DNA of 50,282 nt from Nocardia mexicana NBRC 108244 (lineage in GTDB: Bacteria; Actinomycetota; Actinomycetes; Mycobacteriales; Mycobacteriaceae). Location of the stretch: positions 1 through 50,282 of the forward strand of contig NZ_BDBV01000099.1 in the NCBI RefSeq assembly GCF_001613165.1, written 5' to 3'. Position numbers and translations under genes: made by a program. Positions 33,826 to 40,720 of the stretch are shown here, one piece after another (positions within the stretch are counted from its first letter, which is position 1; every line of letters starts with the position of its first letter). A model generated the notes under the pieces. That model did no database searches, was not told the origin of the DNA, and saw only the letters and a program-made list of their open reading frames with translations.

Positions 33826-33849
33826 GTACCGTCCAGACACGTGTCCATC
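33826..33849. promoter_or_regulatory. Palindromic operator 4, upstream of cyp51
   Basis: CCGTCCAGACACGTGTCC includes the perfect GACACGTGTC core (33836-33845). It lies about 35-55 bp before the cyp51 start and shares its extended left flank with the CYP123 site at 16368. Confidence 0.75.
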
Positions 33850-33882
33850 ACGGGTGGATCCGGTACGGCGGAAGGATTTCCG

Positions 33883-35232
33883 ATGACGCTCGTCAAACCG
33901 CGGCAGGTGTCCGGCGACAATCATGAACACGGCCATCTGGAGGAATTCCGGACCGACCCGATCGCGCTGATGCGCCGGGTCCGTGCGGAGTGCGGCGATG
34001 TGGGTTCGTTCCGGCTGGCCGACAAGGACGTGATCCTGCTGTCGGGCTCGGAGGCCAACGAGTTCTTCTTCCGCGCCGCCGACGAGGACCTGGACCAGGG
34101 GGCGGCCTATCCGTTCATGAAGCCGATCTTCGGCGAGGGCGTGGTGTTCGACGCCAGCCCGGAGCGCCGCAAGGAGATGCTGCACAACCAGGCGCTGCGC
34201 GGCGAGCACATGCGCGGGCACGCGGAAACCATTGCGCACGAGGTGGATCGGATGCTGTCGCGCTGGGGCGACGAGGGCGAGATCGACCTGCTGGAGTTCT
34301 TCGCCGAGCTGACCATCTACACCTCCTCGGCCTGCCTGATCGGCAAGAAGTTCCGCGACGAGCTCGACGGACGCTTCGCGCATCTGTATCACGAGCTGGA
34401 GCAGGGCACCGACGCGCTGTGCTACGTCGACCCCTACGCCCCCATCGAGAGCTTCCGCCGCCGCGACGAGGCGCGCGCCGAACTCGTCGAGCTGGTACAG
34501 GACATCATGAACGGCCGGATCGCGAATCCGCCTGCGGGCAAGGATGATCGGGACATGCTCGACGTGCTGGTCTCGATCCGGGACGAACAGGGCAACCCGC
34601 GCTTCTCGGCCAGCGAGATCACCGGCATCTTCATCTCGATGATGTTCGCCGGGCACCACACCACATCGGGCACCGCGGCCTGGACGGTGATCGAATTGCT
34701 GCGCCATCCGGAGCAGTTCGCGAGCGTCGCCACCGAACTGGACGAGCTCTACGCGGACGGCAAGGACGTGAGTTTCCATGCGCTGCGCCAGATTCCACAG
34801 CTGGAGGCGGTCCTCAAGGAGACGCTGCGGCTGCATCCGCCGCTGATCATCCTCATGCGGATCGCGCGCGACGAGTTCGAGGTGTGCGGAAACCGTATTG
34901 CGCCAGGCGATCTCGTGGCCGCAACCCCCGCGGTGTCCAACCGGATCCCCGAGGACTTCCCGGACCCCGACAGTTTCGACCCGGGCCGTTACCTCGACCC
35001 GAACCAGGCCGACCTGGTCAACCGCTGGACCTGGATCCCCTTCGGCGCCGGGCGGCACCGCTGCGTCGGCGCGGCCTTCGCGCTCATGCAGCTCAAGGCG
35101 ATCTTCTCGATCCTGTTGCGGGACTGGGAGTTCGAGATGACCCAGCCGTCCGACAGCTACCGCAACGACCATTCCAAAATGGTGGTACAGCTGCAGCAGC
35201 CCTGCTCCGTGCGCTACCGCCGTCGGCGCTGA
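33883..35232 (+). CDS. cyp51: Sterol 14-alpha-demethylase CYP51
   Basis: A 449-aa P450 that agrees with mycobacterial CYP51 over its whole length. The hallmark segments are EHGHLEEFRTDPIALM, PIFGEGVVFDASPERRKEML, the I-helix FISMMFAGHHTTSGTA, ETLRLHPPLIILMR, and the haem loop FGAGRHRCVG with the axial Cys at residue 394, the same position as in the M. tuberculosis enzyme. The ATG at 33883 follows GGAAGGA. It removes the 14-alpha-methyl group of sterols using ferredoxin-delivered electrons; the physiological sterol in actinobacteria is uncertain. The probable partner ferredoxin is at 14016, and a TetR-type operator lies upstream. Confidence 0.96.
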   Translation: MTLVKPRQVSGDNHEHGHLEEFRTDPIALMRRVRAECGDVGSFRLADKDVILLSGSEANEFFFRAADEDLDQGAAYPFMKPIFGEGVVFDASPERRKEMLHNQALRGEHMRGHAETIAHEVDRMLSRWGDEGEIDLLEFFAELTIYTSSACLIGKKFRDELDGRFAHLYHELEQGTDALCYVDPYAPIESFRRRDEARAELVELVQDIMNGRIANPPAGKDDRDMLDVLVSIRDEQGNPRFSASEITGIFISMMFAGHHTTSGTAAWTVIELLRHPEQFASVATELDELYADGKDVSFHALRQIPQLEAVLKETLRLHPPLIILMRIARDEFEVCGNRIAPGDLVAATPAVSNRIPEDFPDPDSFDPGRYLDPNQADLVNRWTWIPFGAGRHRCVGAAFALMQLKAIFSILLRDWEFEMTQPSDSYRNDHSKMVVQLQQPCSVRYRRRR

Positions 35233-35279
35233 CCCGCCGCCGCAGCCGCCGAAGCGACGGACGGGTCACAGCACCACAG

Positions 35280-35396
35280 TCATTCCCGGTGCGCGGGTTC
35301 CACACAACTTCATTCCCGGCGCGCGGGCTCCACAACTTCATTCCCGGCCCGGGCTCCACAACCTATTCCCGGCACGCTTTTGGCCGGGATCTACAA
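35280..35396. repeat. About 28-bp degenerate tandem repeat reaching into the 3' end of the peroxidase gene
   Basis: Three to four units of TTCATTCCCGGCGCGCGGG followed by CTCCACAAC, with lengths 30, 28, 26 and a diverged last copy. The last copy, GGGATCTACAAC, contains the TAG stop of the leftward glutathione peroxidase gene. Occupies most of the cyp51/peroxidase gap. Confidence 0.7.
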
Positions 35397-35876
35397 CACC
35401 GATTCGATAGCGCTGACAACCGCCGGATCCTTGGGTTCGGTGCGGGGCCGGAACCGGCCGACCACCTTGCCGTCGCGATCCACGAGGAACTTCTCGAAGT
35501 TCCACTGGATGTCTCCACCCTCGCCCTCGGCGTCGGTGGTCTGCACCAGCTCCTGGTACAGCGCATGCCGCCCGTCGCCGTTGACGTCGGACTTCTCGAG
35601 CAGCGGGAAATCCACACCGTAGGTGGTCGAGCAGAACTGCTCGATCTCCTCGGCCGTACCGGGCTCCTGGCCCATGAACTGGTTGCACGGCACCCCGACC
35701 ACGCTGAATCCGCGCGGACCGTAGGTCTGCTGCAACTCCACCAAGCCGGTGTACTGCGGGGTGAGGCCGCACTTGGAGGCCACGTTCACGACCAGCAGAG
35801 CCTTGTCCCCGGCCAGCTCGCCGAGGGTGGTGGGTTCGTCGGAAAGGGTTCGTACGGGAATGTCACGAATAGTCAC
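35391..35876 (-). CDS. Glutathione peroxidase-family thiol peroxidase
   Basis: A 161-aa thioredoxin-fold peroxidase. The peroxidatic Cys is in NVASKCGLTPQY, the resolving-type region is GVPCNQFMGQEPG, and WNFEKFLVDRDG supplies the conserved Trp/Asn. Actinobacteria mostly lack glutathione, so such enzymes usually use thioredoxin or mycothiol systems. The GTG at 35874-35876 gives the expected full-length N-terminus. A strong hairpin on the mRNA ends one base before the start codon. It lies downstream of CYP125 on the same strand. Confidence 0.9.
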   Translation of the reverse strand: MTIRDIPVRTLSDEPTTLGELAGDKALLVVNVASKCGLTPQYTGLVELQQTYGPRGFSVVGVPCNQFMGQEPGTAEEIEQFCSTTYGVDFPLLEKSDVNGDGRHALYQELVQTTDAEGEGGDIQWNFEKFLVDRDGKVVGRFRPRTEPKDPAVVSAIESVL

Positions 35877-35877
35877 A

Positions 35878-35911
35878 GGGGCGATGATAGGACGAATCCG
35901 ATCATCGCCCC
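35878..35911 (-). terminator. Hairpin between the CYP125 and peroxidase genes
   Basis: A perfect 11-bp stem (GGGGCGATGAT / ATCATCGCCCC) with a 12-nt loop, starting 14 bp after the CYP125 stop and ending next to the peroxidase start codon. It could terminate CYP125 transcription or occlude peroxidase initiation. Confidence 0.65.
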
Positions 35912-35924
35912 CGGGCGAATCTCA

Positions 35925-37166
35925 TCAGGAGTAGCTGACCTGCCAATGCTTGATGCCATTGATCCACCCCGACCGCAGTCGCTGCGGATCGGCCAGCTGC
36001 CGCAGGCTGGGCATGGCATCGGCGATGGCGTTGAACATCAGATCGATCTCGAGCCGGGCCAGGTTCGCGCCCACGCAGAAATGCGCCCCGGTCCCGCCGA
36101 AGCCGAGGTGCGGGTTGGGATCGCGCAGGATGTCGAACCGGTGCGGCTCGTCGAACGCCGCCTCGTCGAAATTGGCTGAGCTGTAGAAGATGCCGAGCCG
36201 CTGTCCCGCCTCGATATGCTGCCCGCCCAGTTCGACATCGCGGGTCGCGGTGCGCTGGAACGCCGTCACCGGCGTCGCCCACCGCACGATCTCGTCCGGC
36301 GCGGTGCGCGGGCGCTGCTCGCGGTAGAGCTCCCACTGCTCCGGGTTGTCCACGAAGGCCTTCATGCCGTGCGTGACGGCGTTGCGCGTGGTCTCGTTCC
36401 CTGCCACCGCGAGCAGGATCACGAAGAAACCGAACTCGTCGGATCCCAGTGCCTCCCCGTCGATATCGGCGTTGACGAGCTGGCTGACGATGTCCTCGGC
36501 CGGGCGGGCGCGCCGCTGCTCGGCCATGTTCCAGGCGTAGCCGAGGATCTCCCCCGAGGCGACGACCGGGTCGCCGTACTCCGGATCGTCGTAGTTGAGC
36601 ATCTGATTCGACCAGTCGAACAGCTTGTGGCGGTCGGCCTGCGGCACCCCGAGCAGTTCGGCGATGGCCTGCAGCGGCAGCTCACAGGCCACCTGCTGAA
36701 CGAAGTCACCGCTCCCGGACTCCTTCGCCGCGGCCACGATCCGCTCCGCGCGCTCCGCGAGCGCCGCCCGCAGGCCCTCCACGGCCCGCGGCGTGAACCC
36801 TTTGGAGACGATGCGGCGGATCTTGGTGTGCTTGGGCGGATCCATATTGACCAACAGCGCACCCGTCCCCTCCAGCTGCTCGGGCGTGGCGAAGCCGGGG
36901 AGCCGGATGATCGCGCCCTTCTGCTGGGACGAGTAGATATCGGAGTGGCGCGAGATCTCCTTGATGTCCTCGTGCCGACTCACCACCCAGTACCCGCCGT
37001 CGTCGAACGGCGCCGCCTGGTCGGGGGTCTGGGCGTTCCACCACACCGGGGCGGTTCGCCGCACCGCGGCGAATTCCTCGACGGGACTGCGGTTCTCCCA
37101 CAGTTCGGGATCGGTGAAATCGAATCCGGCAGGTAGTCCGGGATCTGCTGCGGCCGGAACGGGCAC
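35925..37166 (-). CDS. cyp125: Cytochrome P450, CYP125-like (steroid C26 monooxygenase)
   Basis: A 413-aa P450 matching CYP125 more closely than CYP124 or CYP142. Characteristic segments are LPAGFDFTDPELWENRSPVE, HEDIKEISRHSDIYSS, FVQQVACELPLQAIAELLGV, the I-helix FFVILLAVAGNETTRNAVTH, ATPVTAFQRTATRD, the haem loop FGGTGAHFCVGANLAR, and the C-terminal LRSGWINGIKHWQVSYS. CYP125 hydroxylates and further oxidises C26 of cholesterol or cholestenone, starting side-chain degradation. The GTG start has a GGAGGAG site. A perfect-consensus KstR box is 44-57 bp upstream. It is divergent from a GMC oxidoreductase with its own KstR box. Whether this is the only CYP125 paralogue in the genome is unknown. 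Confidence 0.9.
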   Translation of the reverse strand: MPVPAAADPGLPAGFDFTDPELWENRSPVEEFAAVRRTAPVWWNAQTPDQAAPFDDGGYWVVSRHEDIKEISRHSDIYSSQQKGAIIRLPGFATPEQLEGTGALLVNMDPPKHTKIRRIVSKGFTPRAVEGLRAALAERAERIVAAAKESGSGDFVQQVACELPLQAIAELLGVPQADRHKLFDWSNQMLNYDDPEYGDPVVASGEILGYAWNMAEQRRARPAEDIVSQLVNADIDGEALGSDEFGFFVILLAVAGNETTRNAVTHGMKAFVDNPEQWELYREQRPRTAPDEIVRWATPVTAFQRTATRDVELGGQHIEAGQRLGIFYSSANFDEAAFDEPHRFDILRDPNPHLGFGGTGAHFCVGANLARLEIDLMFNAIADAMPSLRQLADPQRLRSGWINGIKHWQVSYS

Positions 37167-37209
37167 GGCTCCTCCTCAGTGTTCGCAGCATTGCGAACCG
37201 AGACGAAAT

Positions 37210-37223
37210 TGGAACGAGTTCTA
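37210..37223. promoter_or_regulatory. KstR operator upstream of cyp125
   Basis: TGGAACGAGTTCTA satisfies TnnAACnnGTTnnA at all fixed positions. It lies in the 277-bp divergent region, proximal to cyp125. Confidence 0.82.
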
Positions 37224-37358
37224 CGTAGATTGAAGCACTATCGCGCCCAACTGAACAGGTGTCTGGTCAGGATTCCGAAAGATCGTTTACACCACCGGCC
37301 CGACCACCCGATGGACGCCGGTCGGACGTCGCAATCGATGGCGGATCTTCACTAGAAT

Positions 37359-37372
37359 TAGAACTTGTTCTA
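37359..37372. promoter_or_regulatory. KstR operator upstream of the GMC oxidoreductase
   Basis: TAGAACTTGTTCTA is a perfect palindrome and a perfect KstR consensus, 71-84 bp upstream of the GMC start. Confidence 0.85.
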
Positions 37373-37443
37373 CAGTGATCTCGGGCACGCTCCCGGGCGG
37401 CCCTTGCGCCGACGACGACTACTTCGAGGATGAGGTAAGCACT

Positions 37444-39078
37444 ATGACCGACTCTCCGCGCAGCGCGGATGCGACCGAAGCCGACTACATCGTCGTGGGC
37501 GCGGGCAGCTCCGGGGCCACCATCGCGGGCCGGCTCGCCGAGCACGGGGCCCGCGTGATCCTGCTGGAGGCCGGGCGCAAGGACAACACCCGCCTGGTGA
37601 CCATGCCCGGCGCGATCACCATGGTGCACACCGTCCCGCAGCTGAAGAAGCGGGTGACCTGGAAGCAGTACTCGGTTCCGCAGAAGTTCGCCAACGACCG
37701 CGAGATCCCGATGACCCGCGGCAAGGTGCTGGGCGGCTCCAGCTCCGTCAACGGCATGCTGTTCGTGCGCGGCAACCGTGCCAACTTCGACTCCTGGGCG
37801 GCCGAGGGCTGCGAGGGCTGGAGCTACGACGACGTGCTCCCGGCCTACAAGCGCCTGGAGAACTGGGAGGACGGCGCCAGCGACGTGCGCGGCACCGGCG
37901 GCCCGATCGAGGTGACCCGGCAGAAGGACCTCACGCCGATTTCGCAGGAATTCATCACCGCCGCCACCGACACCCTCGGGGTGCCCCAGATCGCCGACTA
38001 CAACGGCGAATCCCAGGAGGGCATCAGCATCTTCCAGCAGAGCGTGCGGTACGGCCTGCGCTACAGCTCCTCGCGCGGCTACCTCACCAACATGCCGAAT
38101 CCGAACCTGACGGTGCTGACGAATGCGCACGTCGCGCGGGTCGTCATCGAGGGCGGCCGGGCGACCGGCGTCGAGGTCATCGAGAAGAGCGGGCGACGCA
38201 TCATCCGGGCGGCCAAGGAGGTCGTGGTCTCCGGCGGCGTGATGGGTTCGGCGCAGATCCTGATGCTGTCGGGCGTCGGCCCGGCCGGGCAGCTGCGCGA
38301 GCTGGGGATCGATGTGCACGCGGATCTGCCGGTCGGCCAGAACCTGCACGACCACCTGTTCGTGCCGATGACCTTCCTCTCCAAGAAGGCGATCCACCGC
38401 GGCATCCCCACGTACTTCGCGCGCGGCATCATGCGCGAGCTGCGCAACCCGGGCAGCTCCTGGTTCGGCCGCACCGTCTTCGAGGCCTGCGGATTCGTGA
38501 AAACGCCGTTCGCACAGGACATTCCGGACATGCAGATCCACACCTTGCCGTGGAGCTACCCGGTGCCCAACCAGGACGAGGACAAGCTGCACATGGTGGA
38601 CCGGCGCGCCGGGCTCACCATCTTCCCGACCCTGATCTATCCCAAGAGCCGCGGCGAACTGCGGCTGGCCTCGGCCGACCCGTTCGACTCCCCCGTGATC
38701 GACCCGGGTTACCTGTCCGATCCGGCCGATACCGAATTCCTCGTCGAGGGCATCCGGATGATCCGCGAGATCATGGCGAACAAGTCGATCGCGGGCGATA
38801 TCACCGAGGAGTACACCCCCGGCCCCGCCCTGCAGGAGGAGGCGGCGCTGCGCCGGGAACTCCCCAACCGCGTGCACTCGGTCTACCACCCGGTCGGCAC
38901 CTGCCGGATGGGCGTCGACGAGCGCGCCGTGGTCGACCCCCAGCTGCGGGTGCGCGGCATCGAGGGCCTGCGCGTAGCCGACGCGTCGATCATGCCCAGC
39001 ATCACCGGCGGCAACACCAACGCCCCCTGCTACATGATCGGCGAAAAGGCCGCCGAATTCATCACCGCCGACGCATAA
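37444..39078 (+). CDS. GMC-family FAD-dependent alcohol dehydrogenase/oxidase
   Basis: A 544-aa flavoenzyme. The N-terminal FAD motif is YIVVGAGSSGATIAGRLAE, followed by LLEAGR, the GMC signature 1 region MTRGKVLGGSSSVNGMLFVR, and signature 2 VVSGGVMGSAQILMLSGVGP. The active-site His lies in YHPVGTCRMG and the Asn/His pair position in GGNTNAPCYMIGEKAA. The family includes choline dehydrogenase, alcohol dehydrogenases and cholesterol oxidase. The ATG at 37444 follows GAGG-type spacing. Its perfect KstR box and divergent pairing with cyp125 suggest it oxidises a sterol-derived alcohol, for example the C26 alcohol made by CYP125; this is inference. Confidence 0.9.
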   Translation: MTDSPRSADATEADYIVVGAGSSGATIAGRLAEHGARVILLEAGRKDNTRLVTMPGAITMVHTVPQLKKRVTWKQYSVPQKFANDREIPMTRGKVLGGSSSVNGMLFVRGNRANFDSWAAEGCEGWSYDDVLPAYKRLENWEDGASDVRGTGGPIEVTRQKDLTPISQEFITAATDTLGVPQIADYNGESQEGISIFQQSVRYGLRYSSSRGYLTNMPNPNLTVLTNAHVARVVIEGGRATGVEVIEKSGRRIIRAAKEVVVSGGVMGSAQILMLSGVGPAGQLRELGIDVHADLPVGQNLHDHLFVPMTFLSKKAIHRGIPTYFARGIMRELRNPGSSWFGRTVFEACGFVKTPFAQDIPDMQIHTLPWSYPVPNQDEDKLHMVDRRAGLTIFPTLIYPKSRGELRLASADPFDSPVIDPGYLSDPADTEFLVEGIRMIREIMANKSIAGDITEEYTPGPALQEEAALRRELPNRVHSVYHPVGTCRMGVDERAVVDPQLRVRGIEGLRVADASIMPSITGGNTNAPCYMIGEKAAEFITADA

Positions 39079-39095
39079 CCCGCACGTCCCCTTCC

Positions 39096-39146
39096 CGCAC
39101 CCCTTGCATGTTCACGCACCCGATACAGGTGCTTGCAAGGGGTGCG
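39096..39146. terminator. Nested hairpin after the GMC gene, part of a dispersed repeat family
   Basis: A 13-bp inverted repeat (CGCACCCCTTGCA / TGCAAGGGGTGCG) encloses a smaller GCACC/GGTGC hairpin. It begins 17 bp after the GMC stop and probably acts as a terminator. The surrounding sequence (39091-39170) resembles the segments at 40303-40385 and 49930-50010. Confidence 0.6.
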
Positions 39147-39264
39147 TGAGCGTACAGGGGGTGCGCGAAAACCCCTGCTATCTCGTGAAGGCCGCGTGCG
39201 CGGAACACGCTCGTCTGCGTGGTCTTCCGCGGCAGGCGCGGGGGGCGGTGCGAGACTGGCGTGC

Positions 39265-40290
39265 GTGAGCGAGTCGTTGGGCAAACGCGTGGCGGCCGTG
39301 CAGAACCTCAAGCCCGGGTGGTTTGCGGCGGTGATGGCGACCGGGATCGTGTCCCGGGCGGTCACCGGGGCCGGGTGGGCGTGGGGTGGTAATGCTCTGC
39401 TGGTCATTGGGGTTGCGGCGCTCGCCGCGCTGACCGTGGCGACGGTGCTGCGGTTGATCTTCTTTCGGGACGATGCCCTGGCCGATGCGCGCAATCCGGC
39501 CGTCGGCTTCACCTATCTGACCTTCGTCGCGGGGACGGCCGTGATCGCGGCGGGGCTGGCCAAGCACGACGCGACCGGTGCGGCGCTGGCACTGCTCGCG
39601 ATTGCGGCGACGGCCTGGCTACTGCTGTGCTACGCGATTCCGGCGGCGCTGATGGTGCACCACTCGCCGCAGACCGCGGTCACCGGCGCGGACGGCACGT
39701 GGTTCCTCTGGGTGGTCGGCACCCAGTCGCTGGCCGTGGCCGCCACCGTGCTGCCGCAGCCGTGGGGGCGGCGCTTCGTGGTCCCCGCCGTGCTGTGCTG
39801 GTCGGTCGGCGTGGTGCTGTATCTGGCGGTGGCCGCGCTGGTGCTGGGGACGCTGTTCGGCGGCGGGCTCACCGCGGCGAAACTCGTTCCGGCATATTGG
39901 GTTTTCATGGGGGCGACCGCGATCAGCGTGCTGGCCGGTGCGCAGGTGCTGGAGCACGAGGGCAACCATCTGATCGCGACGCTGCGGCCGTTCCTCGCCG
40001 GCGCAGCGCTGGCGCTGTGGGCCTTCGGCAGCTGGCTGATTCCGCTGCTACTCGCCGCCGGGGTGTGGCGACATCTGGTGCAGCACTTCGCGCTCGCCTA
40101 CGAGCCCGGCCTGTGGAGCATCGTGTTCCCGATCGGCATGTACGGCGTCGGCACCGCCGAACTCGGCAAGGTACTCGGCGAGCACTGGATGGTCACCTTC
40201 GGCCACGCCGAGGCCTGGGTGGCCCTGGCCGCCTGGACCGCCACCGCCCTCGCCCTCCTGGCCACCACCCTCCGCCGCCGCACCCGCTGA
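39265..40290 (+). CDS. TDT-family transporter (tellurite-resistance/dicarboxylate transporter type)
   Basis: A 341-aa integral membrane protein with about ten hydrophobic helices. The N-terminal LKPGWFAAVMATGIVSRAVT is characteristic of the TDT/SLAC1-like group, and the C-terminal part has WSIVFPIGMYGVGTAELGKV. Members export C4-dicarboxylates, malate, sulphite or tellurite; the substrate here is not evident. The GTG at 39265 (MSESLGKRVAAVQNL) is the likely start; the 44 upstream codons are low-complexity Arg/Gly/Ser. Related repeat segments flank the gene on both sides. Confidence 0.83.
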   Translation: MSESLGKRVAAVQNLKPGWFAAVMATGIVSRAVTGAGWAWGGNALLVIGVAALAALTVATVLRLIFFRDDALADARNPAVGFTYLTFVAGTAVIAAGLAKHDATGAALALLAIAATAWLLLCYAIPAALMVHHSPQTAVTGADGTWFLWVVGTQSLAVAATVLPQPWGRRFVVPAVLCWSVGVVLYLAVAALVLGTLFGGGLTAAKLVPAYWVFMGATAISVLAGAQVLEHEGNHLIATLRPFLAGAALALWAFGSWLIPLLLAAGVWRHLVQHFALAYEPGLWSIVFPIGMYGVGTAELGKVLGEHWMVTFGHAEAWVALAAWTATALALLATTLRRRTR

Positions 40291-40302
40291 ACGACGTCCG
40301 CC

Positions 40303-40385
40303 ACTTCGCGCACCCCGCGCCCATCCGCGCATCCCGTGCATCCGCTGCGAAGGGTGCGTGAACGCCTACGCGGTGCGCGAAGAAC
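40303..40385. repeat. Dispersed intergenic repeat, second copy
   Basis: Contains TTCGCGCACCCCGCGCCCAT ... AGGGTGCGTGAACG ... CGGTGCGCGAAG, resembling 39091-39170 and 49930-50010 in spacing and the CGCACCCC / GGGTGCGTGA / GGTGCG blocks. Imperfect inverted structure. Nothing else is seen between the transporter stop and the Rho leader. Confidence 0.5.
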
Positions 40386-40410
40386 GGCGATTGCACGCGA
40401 ATCAGAAGGG

Positions 40411-40617
40411 GTGAACACGGTCCCGACCTGCGGCGGAGCCTGGTGTGGGCGCCGGTGGAACATTCAGGGGGCGTTGCGTGTTGTGGATAGTGCCGTTACC
40501 GTAGGCATTGTCGTCATCTTGTGGATGCAGGTCGACACAACCCTTTCACACAGGGCCAATCCCTTCCCGCAGGATTTCTTCACCCTCCCGGTTCGTCCGC
40601 TCTCGCAGCGCTCGTAG
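40411..40617 (+). other. Pyrimidine-rich leader of the Rho paralogue with a possible leader peptide
   Basis: The 430-bp gap before the rho-like gene ends in a C-rich, G-poor stretch (about 40536-40620: CAACCCTTTCACACAGGG..CAATCCCTTCCCGC and on). This resembles an unstructured Rho-loading region, as used for rho autoregulation in other bacteria. An open frame from a GTG at 40411, or an internal GTG at 40483, to 40617 encodes up to 68 aa with a hydrophobic VTVGIVVILWMQV core. Whether it is translated is unknown. Confidence 0.35.
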
Positions 40618-40720
40618 CGCTATCCGGATCGATCCGAGTTCCTCCGCGGCCGCGCCGCGATTCCGGCCTTGCCGCGACCACGATGACCACTGACTCACTC
40701 ATTCATTCAGGAGAAACGCC

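Noticed and set aside
33522..33920. Minus-strand frame translating the 36-bp repeats (repeated Gly-Ala-Val-Leu motifs)
   Set aside because: It is produced by the tandem repeats; unit lengths vary and shift frame, and no ribosome-binding site is visible.
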